A stretch of 8,693 bases of DNA from a candidate division NC10 bacterium SPGG6 (GCA_001643535.1 LXTG01000023.1:1-8693), one strand, 5' to 3'. Counted from the stretch's first letter, positions 1 through 5,961 are shown. Numbers and translations are program-made. Notes: generated by a model from the letters alone, not told the origin.

Positions 1-174
1 CTTTTCCGCAAACTTCGGATGAGTACCAGCTCCGAAGGTGGAGCTATCGGGTGTGAGGTAGGGTTACGTTACGTCACCGAGGGGAATATGCCGGGAGAAG
101 GCGGGGAGAATACCTATCGACCGGGTCGAGATGGACGGGGCCTCAACCACGCTCCATATGAACTTTTCGCAGGT
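1..174. other. Non-coding stretch downstream of the PAS gene
   Basis: I see no convincing gene here. A 7-bp inverted repeat (CTTCGGA at about 14-20 and TCCGAAG at about 31-37) could form a hairpin in the leftward transcript after the PAS gene. Only a short T run follows it, so it would be a weak terminator at best. Continuing the PAS frame past its TAG stop does not give recognisable kinase sequence. Confidence 0.3.
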
Positions 175-693
175 CTAGGCCCCCTGGCTGAGGAACGCGA
201 TTTCTTCTATCGGGCGTGACAGTGCTTCCTGTGCCCGCCTGCGCTCGGTGATATCCGCGATGAAGGTCTTGACGAGAATCCCGGCCTTCGTTTTGATGTA
301 ACTGAGGCCGATCTCAACGGGGAACTCGGTCCCGTCATTGCGTCGGCCAACGGGATCGAGGCCGAGGTCCATCGGCCTGGCGCCGGGATCCGAGAGGAAC
401 TTTGCGCGATGTCCGACATAGGCAGTCCGGAAACGCTCCGGCACGAAGACCTCAAAGGGTTTCCCGAGCAGCTCATCCCGATGGTAACCGAACATATGCT
501 CGGTCTTGGCGTTAACATGCACGATGCGGCCGTCGCCATCGACAATCACGATGGCCACTAACGCGGATTCCAAGAGTGCCCTGAACTTGTCATCGATCTC
601 CTGTGTCGCTTCCTTCGCCTGCGTGTACCGGCCTTCGAATACTTCCAACCCCGTGATTCGTTGGGGCACCTCTGCCAATTCACGCCCGCCCAT
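175..693 (-). CDS. PAS-domain protein without an output domain
   Basis: This is a 172-residue cytoplasmic protein made of one PAS sensor domain (about residues 35-155). It opens with KFRALLESALVAIVIVD, continues through the H-M-F-G-Y and LLGKPFEVFVPERF segments, and ends with the PAC-like FIADITERRRAQEAL. PAS domains of this type bind a ligand or cofactor, or mediate dimerisation, and normally feed a histidine kinase, diguanylate cyclase or similar domain. Here the frame stops only about 15 residues after the PAC signature, so no output domain exists. The start at 693 has a good ribosome site (GGAGGT, 6 bases upstream). The frame could open further up at 765, but those extra 24 codons look unlike the family. 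It could be a stand-alone sensor or the surviving front of a truncated kinase. An orphan response regulator lies upstream on the same strand. No ligand-binding residue can be assigned. Confidence 0.85.
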   Translation of the reverse strand: MGGRELAEVPQRITGLEVFEGRYTQAKEATQEIDDKFRALLESALVAIVIVDGDGRIVHVNAKTEHMFGYHRDELLGKPFEVFVPERFRTAYVGHRAKFLSDPGARPMDLGLDPVGRRNDGTEFPVEIGLSYIKTKAGILVKTFIADITERRRAQEALSRPIEEIAFLSQGA

Positions 694-758
694 CTCACAC
701 CTCCGTCCTTCTCTGGAAACAGGTGCCTTACTTCGGCGGCTAAACTGGAGCGTTTCCC

Positions 759-802
759 AAAACAAAAACGCCTCAGGGAGAAACGTTTCCTCCTCGAGGC
801 GT
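759..802 (-). terminator. Intrinsic terminator in the leader of the PAS gene
   Basis: On the minus strand, ACGCCTC at the base pairs perfectly with GAGGCGT. The inner arms, centred on GAAACGTTTC, also pair largely. The stem is followed directly by TTTTTGTTTT. It lies about 65 bases before the PAS start codon and downstream of a strong promoter on the same strand. It therefore either ends a short RNA or acts as an attenuator for the PAS gene. The hairpin and T run are seen directly; the attenuation role is inferred. Confidence 0.8.
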
Positions 803-871
803 CATGGCCTTTGTCGAGTGGCGCGTCCTTAGGGCCCCTTGACGTCTCGTGCGACTATCAAGTCCCACGAG
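803..871 (-). ncRNA. Structured leader or small RNA, class unknown
   Basis: The predicted transcript starts near 871 and runs about 110 nt to the terminator at 759-802. It opens with a strong hairpin at 846-871: CTCGTG pairs with CACGAG and GACT with AGTC, around a TGAT loop. Downstream, CGTCA (about 840-844) can pair with TGACG (about 800-804), and CTCGA (814-818) with TCGAG (793-797). The last pairing would compete with the terminator stem. I do not recognise a known riboswitch or sRNA family. No ORF with a ribosome site is apparent in it. Confidence 0.45.
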
Positions 872-877
872 GTCACC

Positions 878-907
878 ATTATAACCAAAGCCCTCTCTCC
901 CTGTCAA
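878..907 (-). promoter_or_regulatory. Near-consensus sigma-70 promoter
   Basis: On the minus strand a perfect -35 TTGACA (902-907) is followed after 18 bases by a perfect -10 TATAAT (878-883). The predicted start site is near 871. It points toward the structured leader, the terminator and then the PAS gene. Confidence 0.85.
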
Positions 908-1021
908 GGAGTTTCTTCGAACGAGGTGAGGATTTTCTCGGCCTTTGAGATCGTCGAGGCGACCTCCTGCATTATTTGTCCGCTTGCTCCGACTAACCAG
1001 GTTGGAGGTTGAACCGGTTGC

Positions 1022-1413
1022 TCATCCCCCCGATTGGCGAGGGATAATTCTCTGGATCAAGCCCAAGAGAGAGTCAGCCCTGAAGGCCTTGGTGAGAAAA
1101 TCGACCGCCCCCATCTCCGTGGCCTGGACCATGGTGGCCCGGTCGCCAAAGGCGCTGAGAAAGACCACGGGCAAAGTTTGCCCATGCCGCCGGATCGCCC
1201 CCAAAAGATCTAACCTCCCATTTCCGGCATGACAAGGTCGGTGAGGACCAGGTGGCACGGCTCCGATTCGAGGACGGTAATTGCCTCGACGCCATTCTGG
1301 GCCAGGTGGACCTCGTATCCGGCGCCGACGAGGATGCGCCGGAGGTTTTCCTGCATATCCTCGTCATCCTCGACGACCAGTATCCGACGCAGCAGGCTAC
1401 TTCCAGTTTTCAT
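1022..1413 (-). pseudogene. Single-domain response regulator (CheY-like receiver), frameshifted
   Basis: The gene encodes a receiver domain of about 125 residues with no output domain, like CheY or Spo0F. The first part runs from MKTGSSLLRRILVVEDDED with the acidic pocket (EDD) to the phospho-acceptor aspartate in LVLTDLVMPEMGG. It then hits TAG at 1210-1212. The rest of the domain continues at once in the next frame: RLDLLGAIRR, the switch serine in VVFLSAFGD, the conserved lysine in FLTKAF, and a TGA at 1022. One missing base in the run of G at about 1212-1216 would restore a complete domain. The start at 1413 has GAGGA about 7-8 bases upstream. The lysine is followed by alanine rather than the usual proline. 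With no coding lesion elsewhere, a sequencing or assembly error is as likely as a true pseudogene. A cognate kinase is not in the window. Confidence 0.88.
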
Positions 1414-1428
1414 CAAGTCGTTCCTCGC

Positions 1429-1460
1429 TCGCCGAAGTCTCGCCGAAGTCCGATGTCCGA
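1429..1460. repeat. Tandem 11-bp repeat and related GTCC/GAAGTC motifs
   Basis: TCGCCGAAGTC occurs twice in direct tandem (1429-1439 and 1440-1450), followed by CGATGTCCGA. The motif returns inverted at 1526-1556. These short degenerate repeats lie just upstream of the response-regulator start. Confidence 0.7.
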
Positions 1461-1494
1461 GAAGAAAAAAGTGGCTGGTGGTTTTCACCACTCA
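1461..1494 (-). terminator. Intrinsic terminator after icd
   Basis: On the minus strand TGGTG-AAAAC-CACCA, extended by GTG/CAC beyond a small internal loop, is followed directly by TTTTTTCTTC. It lies about 70 bases after the icd stop codon and before the response-regulator start. It should therefore separate the two transcription units. Confidence 0.7.
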
Positions 1495-1525
1495 CCTACC
1501 ACCAATCACTAACCACCATGACATT

Positions 1526-1556
1526 GACGTTGGACGTTGGACTTCGGACTTCGGAC
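1526..1556. repeat. Tandem GGACGTT/GGACTTC repeat block
   Basis: Two short tandem units (GACGTTG, then GACTTCG) give a GGAC every few bases between the icd stop and the terminator. The GGACTTCGG core is the inverse of the repeat at 1429-1460, so the pair could form a long stem around the terminator. Between them (about 1485-1518) is a CACC/ACCA-rich degenerate stretch. Confidence 0.65.
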
Positions 1557-1560
1557 GGCG

Positions 1561-2790
1561 TCAGCCCATATTCTCGATGATCGCGTCCCCAAACTGGGAG
1601 CACTTCAGCTCGGTGGCCCCCTCCATCAACCGGGCGAAGTCATAGGTCACCCGCTTTTGCTGGATGGTATGCTCCATCCCCCGGTAGATCCGGTCCGCCG
1701 CCGGCTGCCAGCCGAGGTGCTCGAGCATCATCGCCCCCGCCAGGATCACCGCGCCCGGGTTCACCTTGTCCTGGCCCGCGTACTTTGGCGCCGTCCCGTG
1801 CGTCGCCTCGAACAGCGCCGTCGGGATCCCGATGTTGGCCCCCGGCGCGATCCCTAACCCCCCGATCTGGGCGGCGCAGGCGTCGGAGAGGTAGTCGCCG
1901 TTGAGGTTGGGGGTCGCGAGGATGTCATACTCGTCGGTCCGGGTGAGGATCTGCTGGAACATGCTGTCGGCGATCCGGTCCTTGACCACCACCACCCCCT
2001 CCGGGGCCCGGCCCTTGTATTTGGCCCACAGGTCGTCTTCCGAGACGGTGACCTTCCCGAACTCTTCCCGGGCCAGCTCGTACCCCCAGTCCCGGAATGC
2101 CCCCTCGGTGTACTTCATGATGTTGCCTTTGTGGACGAGGGTCACGCTCCCACGCTTTCGGGCCAGGGCGTATTGAATCGCCATCCGGATGAGCTGTTTG
2201 CTCCCGGTCACACTGATCGGTTTGATCCCGACGCCGGAGTCGGGCCGGATTTTGGCCTGCATCTCTTTCGTGAGAAAGTCGATGACCTTCTTCGCCTCCG
2301 GCGAGCCCTGGGGCCACTCGATCCCGGCGTAGACGTCCTCCGTATTCTCCCGGAAGATCACCATGTCCATCTTCTCCGGGTGCTTCACCGGGCTCGGCGT
2401 GCCGCGGAAGTAGCGAACGGGGCGGATACAGGCGAACAGGTCAAGGATCTGCCGCAGGGCGACGTTCAGGCTCCGGATACCACCCCCCACCGGGGTGGTG
2501 AGGGGCCCTTTGATTGCCACGATGTGCTCCCGGATAGCCGTGATGGTCGCCTCGGGCAGCCACTCCCCGGTCTCCTTCCGGGCCTTCTCGCCGGCCAGGA
2601 TCTCGGTCCAGACGATGCGTTTCTGCCCCCCGAAGCCCTTCTCGACAGCCGCATCAATGACCCGCACACTCGCCGCCCAGATATCGACCCCGATCCCATC
2701 CCCCTCGATGAAGGGGATGAGGGGGTCGTCAGGGACGACGAGTTGGCCATCCTTGAACTGGATCTTGGTCCCGTTTGCTCTTGCCGCCAT
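1561..2790 (-). CDS. icd: Isocitrate dehydrogenase, NADP-dependent
   Basis: This cytoplasmic TCA-cycle enzyme (409 residues; the E. coli enzyme has 416) oxidatively decarboxylates isocitrate to 2-oxoglutarate and makes NADPH. Substrate-binding residues are all visible: Ser107, Asn109 and Arg113 in SLNVALRQ, Arg123, Arg147 and Tyr154 in FRENTEDVYAG, Lys221 in HKGNIMKYTEGAF, and the metal-binding aspartates in DYLSDACAAQ (299, 303). NADP specificity is shown by HGTAPKYAGQDKV (His331, Lys336, Tyr337, Val343) and by Tyr383 and Arg387 in VTYDFARLMEGA. Ser107 corresponds to the serine that AceK phosphorylates in E. coli; no aceK lies nearby. The start has AGAGGA about 7 bases upstream. It follows the flavoprotein gene by 76 bases on the same strand, so the two are probably co-transcribed, and a terminator follows. 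The gene appears intact. Confidence 0.97.
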   Translation of the reverse strand: MAARANGTKIQFKDGQLVVPDDPLIPFIEGDGIGVDIWAASVRVIDAAVEKGFGGQKRIVWTEILAGEKARKETGEWLPEATITAIREHIVAIKGPLTTPVGGGIRSLNVALRQILDLFACIRPVRYFRGTPSPVKHPEKMDMVIFRENTEDVYAGIEWPQGSPEAKKVIDFLTKEMQAKIRPDSGVGIKPISVTGSKQLIRMAIQYALARKRGSVTLVHKGNIMKYTEGAFRDWGYELAREEFGKVTVSEDDLWAKYKGRAPEGVVVVKDRIADSMFQQILTRTDEYDILATPNLNGDYLSDACAAQIGGLGIAPGANIGIPTALFEATHGTAPKYAGQDKVNPGAVILAGAMMLEHLGWQPAADRIYRGMEHTIQQKRVTYDFARLMEGATELKCSQFGDAIIENMG

Positions 2791-2866
2791 GTAGAAGTCC
2801 TCTGCTCCAAGAGTGAGTTAAGCTACCTCTCGCAAGATCGATGTCAGGATCTTCACTACCTAACCT
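2791..2866 (-). other. Short gap between the flavoprotein gene and icd
   Basis: A small inverted repeat (AAGATC, 8-base loop, GATCTT) is present without a T run. I see no clear promoter, which fits read-through from the flavoprotein gene into icd. Confidence 0.4.
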
Positions 2867-4234
2867 TCACGATCTCTTTATAATCCTTTCCTCGATATTC
2901 CGAAGCATCTCGTCGTTGGTGCCGAACTTGAACTCTTCGAGGCCTCGCTTGGCGGCCTCCTGCCACTCCACCTGCTCCAGGATACGCCAGAGTCCCTTAT
3001 GGACCACCGGGACCGACTTCTCAAGAAGAAGGTGGTAAACATTGCCAATCCGCTCGTAGATCTTCCGGCGAGAGAGTGCGGGTTGCGTGGCCAGAAAGCG
3101 GTTCACCACGGCCGCCCCCTTTTCCCCATCGAGCTTCGCTTTGCCGACCACCCCCTCGCTGGCGCTGCGGGACCAGCCGATGACGAAGACCCCATCCAAG
3201 AGCTGCTCGGCCTGGGGGTCGAAGGCTTGATACGTGGCCGCACCAGGGTCCTGAGAGTCGGGGTTTGGATTCGTGGCGAAGCCACCTCCCTGGGGGGGGA
3301 GGCCAAGGCCGTGGTCCACCACGTCCCCGATGGCAAAGACCACCGTGTCCACCGGAAGCTGCATCGTCTCGCCCAAACCCTTGGCGGCCAGCTTGCCGCC
3401 TCGATCGACCAATGTATTTTCCTCTATCTCCAGGGCTACTATCCGTCCGGTCTCATCCCGGATAACCCGTTTCGGCGACGAGAGAAAGCGAAACGTGAGA
3501 CGGGTCGGACTCTTGCCCCCCTTTAGCTCAACATGAGAGTCCTTGGTCAGCTCTTTGTAGAGGGTGTCCATGTCCTGACCGAGTGGCTCGAGCCGGGGCC
3601 GAATCCGCTCGAGCTCCTCTTTTAGGGCCTCCTTGTCGATGTTCCAGGCGACGGCCCGCATCTCGCGGTCATCATAGGCCCGTTCCTTGGGCCCGCGCCG
3701 GGCCACGGCCATCACCTCGGGCACCTTACGGACGGTGACCAGATAGTGGGCGACATCCACCATGACATTGCCAATACCGATGATGACCACCCGGTTCCCC
3801 ATGGGAAAGTCTTTTTCGCTGAAAGGCGGGAGGAGATTGAAGTGGTAGACCAGGTCCTTGGCGTGGTACACGGATGGCCCCTCGTCCCCGGGAAGGCCTA
3901 ACGACTTCGTCCCCTGGGCCCCGGCTGCGACAACGATTGCGCTCGGCTTGAGATCCTGCAGATCGGTGAAGCGCACGGCCCCCGCCTCGCCCACCTGGGC
4001 GTTGCCGAAGTAAATCACCCGGGGATCGGCCAGGATCCGCCGAAACTGCTTCCGCAGGCCCTCCTTCATCTGGTGCTTCGACGGATAGATGCCATACTCC
4101 GCCAGCCCCCCCGGTTTGATATCCCGGTTCAGGATCACGACGGTATGCCCTTGCTGGGCGAGCTTGGCGGTGGCATAGAGGGCCGCGGGACCCGCCCCCA
4201 CCATGATGACGAGATGCCCGTTCCGTCTCTGCAT
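2867..4234 (-). CDS. FAD-dependent NADP oxidoreductase, adrenodoxin reductase/FprA-like
   Basis: This 455-residue flavoprotein has two dinucleotide-binding folds. The FAD site is at the N-terminus (VGAGPAALYAT, residues 12-22, with an acidic/basic end of strand 2 in ILNRD). The NADP site is in the middle (IIGIGNVMVDVAHYL, about 151-165). Near the C-terminus, FVIGWSRSASEGVVGKAK resembles the GW...G.(V/I)G FAD-contact segment of FprA and adrenodoxin reductase. Such enzymes move electrons between NADPH and a ferredoxin. No iron-sulfur cysteine cluster is seen, so it is unlike the full glutamate synthase small subunit. The extra tail of about 80 residues (IYERIGNVYHLLLEKS onward) is not one I can assign. 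I chose the ATG at 4234, because the longer frame from 4336 is a shadow of the decayed PCYCGC gene. Its likely operon partner icd makes NADPH. The electron partner is unknown. Confidence 0.87.
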   Translation of the reverse strand: MQRRNGHLVIMVGAGPAALYATAKLAQQGHTVVILNRDIKPGGLAEYGIYPSKHQMKEGLRKQFRRILADPRVIYFGNAQVGEAGAVRFTDLQDLKPSAIVVAAGAQGTKSLGLPGDEGPSVYHAKDLVYHFNLLPPFSEKDFPMGNRVVIIGIGNVMVDVAHYLVTVRKVPEVMAVARRGPKERAYDDREMRAVAWNIDKEALKEELERIRPRLEPLGQDMDTLYKELTKDSHVELKGGKSPTRLTFRFLSSPKRVIRDETGRIVALEIEENTLVDRGGKLAAKGLGETMQLPVDTVVFAIGDVVDHGLGLPPQGGGFATNPNPDSQDPGAATYQAFDPQAEQLLDGVFVIGWSRSASEGVVGKAKLDGEKGAAVVNRFLATQPALSRRKIYERIGNVYHLLLEKSVPVVHKGLWRILEQVEWQEAAKRGLEEFKFGTNDEMLRNIEERIIKRS

Positions 4235-4280
4235 CACTTTTCCATCTGTTCCTTTCGCCTTGCATGCATCGCGCCGGCAG

Positions 4281-4730
4281 CCAGGGTGGCAGTGTACCAG
4301 AACCATACTCCCCGTAGGCCCGGTCGATGTCTCCACGAATCTCTCACAGAAGCTTCTCCTCTGCCTTCATATGCATAAGGTCACGCGTGATGCGCAAGCA
4401 CAAAAGTCACGTTGCGCTGTAGCTGGTGAAAGTAACCTTTCCGTCGAAATGACGCGCCTGGACGTAACAATCCCCGTTGTGCCGGTGGCCGATGCCCTCC
4501 AACCCACAGTAGCAAGGAATGTGCCGCAGCACCTCGGGCTGGCCCGCAGCGAAGAGGTAAGCCCGTTGGACCCATGAAGGGGCCGATGCTGCAAACGCGG
4601 GCAGGTGCCCGACGGGCACCCTGTGGAAGCGGTCGCCTGACGCTGCGACCCGGCCCCTCTCGCCCTGTGGACCCCATCCAATCACCACGGCCATCCCCAG
4701 GCCGAGGATACGGCGCCCACGACCACCCAC
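4281..4730 (-). pseudogene. Decayed PCYCGC-motif secreted protein
   Basis: The frame reads a hydrophobic start (RRILGLGMAVVIGWG, an ATG at 4694 within it), then VQRAYLFAAGQPEVLRHIPCYCG, GIGHRHNGDCYVQ and DGKVTFTSYSAT. This matches the order of the PCYCGC family (Pfam PF13798, as I recall it): PEVL..IPCYCGC..GH..N.DC(F/Y)V...DG.V. The frame then meets TGA (4407-4409), continues as LLCLRITRDLMHMKAE, meets a second TGA (4344-4346), and continues as EIRGDIDRAYGEYGSG. That is the expected C-terminal C..C.(D/E)IT.DV.RM...EIR..ID..Y.EY. The third cysteine of PCYCGC is leucine, the first Cys of the later CxxC is the TGA, and the usual acidic residue after it is Arg. Homologues are small exported proteins, probably metal or redox related, of unproven function. 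Several independent losses make a relic the best reading. Confidence 0.8.
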
Positions 4731-4917
4731 GCGGCGATGACCCTTCTGCGGTCCCTCCAGCGTCGCGTTCGATGGCTATCCCCAGCTTGATCAGCTCCCG
4801 AAACTTCGGTTCGACAGGCCCTTCCTGGTAGACTGTCGCTCCCAGGCGGTCGTAGACCTCCCAGACCCCCCGAAAGTCTCGTTAAAAGCGCTTGTAGGCC
4901 GGTGGCAGCTTGTCGAT
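4731..4917 (-). pseudogene. Remnant of a carboxymuconolactone decarboxylase (AhpD-like) family gene
   Basis: The minus strand from 4917 reads I-DKLPPAYKRF, a TAA stop (4882-4884), then RDFRGVWEVYDRLGATVYQ, EGPVEPKFRELIKLGIAI. This matches the front half of small CMD/AhpD-fold proteins (...F..VW.AYD.LG.AV...GPLD.K.RELIKLGIAIG). After a +1 shift near 4764-4770 the sequence resumes as ATLEGPQKGHRR, where the family has GA.LEGAV.SH.RRA. It then dissolves into the PCYCGC relic. A GGGGAGG ribosome site sits 6 bases before 4917, where the codon is ATC: the ancestral ATG seems lost. The CxxC/His region that would show peroxidase-type chemistry is absent or unreadable. At least three disabling lesions are present, so no functional product is expected. 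Confidence 0.7.
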
Positions 4918-4979
4918 TGAATCCTCCCCGCTATGTCACCCTTTCCGCCGGTCTCTTCGCTCTCACCGCCGTCTGGAAT

Positions 4980-5153
4980 CTATATCGGAAAAAGCAGCAA
5001 CGTCCCCGACCCCCGGCTGCAAGAGGGGGGAACGAAGCACGAAGAGGCTCTCCCGGCCCGATGACCCATCCGGAAGGCGATGGACCAGGCCCGCGCCCCC
5101 GGAAGGAACCGGACCCGCTCAGGGAAGAACCAGTTACGGAAAAGTCCGCCCAT
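4980..5153 (-). CDS. Doubtful small ORF, 57 codons
   Basis: An ATG at 5153 with GGAGGG 7 bases upstream opens MGGLFRNWFFPERVRFLPG, followed by WSIAFRMGHRAGRAS and a Cys/Pro/Ser/Gly-rich tail. The first 37 residues look faintly like the N-terminus of a membrane protein. The tail looks like non-coding sequence, so this may be the front of another relic. It starts 50 bases after the cupredoxin stop and lies before the CMD relic. I do not recognise it. The good ribosome site is the only positive evidence. Confidence 0.2.
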   Translation of the reverse strand: MGGLFRNWFFPERVRFLPGARAWSIAFRMGHRAGRASSCFVPPSCSRGSGTLLLFPI

Positions 5154-5170
5154 CGCCTTCCCTCCGTAAC
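5133..5170 (-). promoter_or_regulatory. Hairpin covering the ribosome site of the small ORF
   Basis: GTTACGGA (5163-5170) pairs with TCCGTAAC (5133-5140) across a 22-base loop. The ribosome site GGAGGG begins in the first arm and the ATG lies in the loop. No T run follows, so it is a poor terminator for the cupredoxin gene. It may instead be a translation-controlling structure or chance. Confidence 0.35.
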
Positions 5171-5203
5171 AACCCCGCTCCGCCCTTCATCCCTCGACGA
5201 GCC

Positions 5204-5743
5204 CTACCTCGGCAAGACCAAGAATGTCATGGTCATTGTCGGGGCGTGCTCCGAGCAGATAAGCTGATAGGAGCCAGCTTTCTTCGCAACGAATTGGATC
5301 TTATACTCTCGTCCTCGATTCCACTCTCTTGCGGGGACGACTCTCTTCCCGTCAGGAGCCGTGACATACACCTCGTGCTTATTCCCATTGACGATGAACA
5401 CGGTGAGCTTCACCGTATCACCCTGGTGCACGGTCACGAAGCTCGGTGTGAACATGTAGCTCGCAACCTGCCACTTCTGGGGTTTCTTTTTGTCGACCTC
5501 GCCGGGTGCCTTGAAGCCGTACCCCTTGGAGAGATCCTTCGGGTTGACGGAAGGCGACGTGAGCTCGTCGGCCGTCGTTGCGCCCTTCACCTCCATGCCG
5601 GTCACGAAGATCGTATGGGTGACAGACCCGTCCGCCTGAGCGAGGCTTACGCCCGTCGAGAGTGAGGCCGCTAAAAGCGTCGCCGCTCCGAGAACGAGAA
5701 GGGACAACCTCTTGGAAGCCATGCGTACGATTTTCCGCTCCAT
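5204..5743 (-). CDS. Secreted cupredoxin (type I copper protein)
   Basis: This 179-residue precursor has a basic N-terminus, a hydrophobic core (about residues 12-32) and a likely signal peptidase site after SLAQA (residue 36), so the mature protein is periplasmic or extracellular. The C-terminal half is a cupredoxin beta-barrel: WQVASYMFTPSFVTVHQGDTV, then His123 in NGNKHEV, and the ligand loop C-SEHAPTM with Cys163, His166 and Met170. That is a full type I copper set (His, Cys, His, Met) spaced as in other small cupredoxins and COX2-like domains. The expected role is electron transfer or copper carriage; the partner is unknown. The segment at residues 50-90 before the barrel is an insertion I cannot assign. 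The start at 5743 is backed by GGGAGGA about 6 bases upstream; Met8 is a less likely alternative. The gene is intact, although its downstream neighbours are decayed. Confidence 0.92.
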   Translation of the reverse strand: MERKIVRMASKRLSLLVLGAATLLAASLSTGVSLAQADGSVTHTIFVTGMEVKGATTADELTSPSVNPKDLSKGYGFKAPGEVDKKKPQKWQVASYMFTPSFVTVHQGDTVKLTVFIVNGNKHEVYVTAPDGKRVVPAREWNRGREYKIQFVAKKAGSYQLICSEHAPTMTMTFLVLPR

Positions 5744-5905
5744 CGTAGTTCCTCCCTTATTGCCGCCGTTCGAAATATGTCTTCCCCCTTTTTCCTCCCT
5801 TCCGCGGCAGAGAAACCTGACCGCGGGATGGCTTAGATTTTAACCGGTTTCTCTCCTGTCCGTAAGAGGAATCATCATCTCCATGGGGCAGGATTGTCCC
5901 AGGGG

Positions 5906-5961
5906 AGAGGGTTAGCCGGAATTAGGCGCTCTCCAGTAACAGTCGGCATGGCCAACCCTCT
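5906..5961. repeat. 12-bp imperfect inverted repeat
   Basis: AGAGGGTTAGCC (5906-5917) and GGCCAACCCTCT (5950-5961) are complementary at 11 of 12 positions across a 32-base spacer. No T run follows on either strand. It could be an operator, an RNA structure or the ends of a tiny relic element. Confidence 0.55.

Noticed and set aside
19..219. 66-codon plus-strand ORF at the left edge
   Set aside because: It has no ribosome site, no recognisable domain, and overlaps the end of the PAS gene.
803..871. Known riboswitch class (c-di-GMP, fluoride, glycine, SAM, guanidine, THF)
   Set aside because: None of the conserved cores that I remember for these classes is present.
2131..2883. Long plus-strand ORF of 250 codons
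   Set aside because: It lies opposite icd, which has every catalytic residue. Its composition (Asp/Pro/Leu/Arg/His-rich) is typical of a reverse-strand shadow in GC-rich DNA.
4235..4336. N-terminal extension of the flavoprotein (METSTGPTG...)
   Set aside because: The same bases in another frame encode the PCYCGC tail EIRGDIDRAYGEY. The FAD motif sits normally close to the Met at 4234.
4344..4409. TGA recoded genome-wide or as selenocysteine
   Set aside because: The response regulator, flavoprotein, otsB and ATPase genes end normally at TGA, so genome-wide recoding is excluded. Sec is not supported by the second TGA, the other lost Cys, or any obvious SECIS hairpin.
4910..5665. Plus-strand ORF of 251 codons opposite the cupredoxin gene
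   Set aside because: The minus strand has a signal peptide, ribosome site and copper ligands. The plus frame shows no domain.
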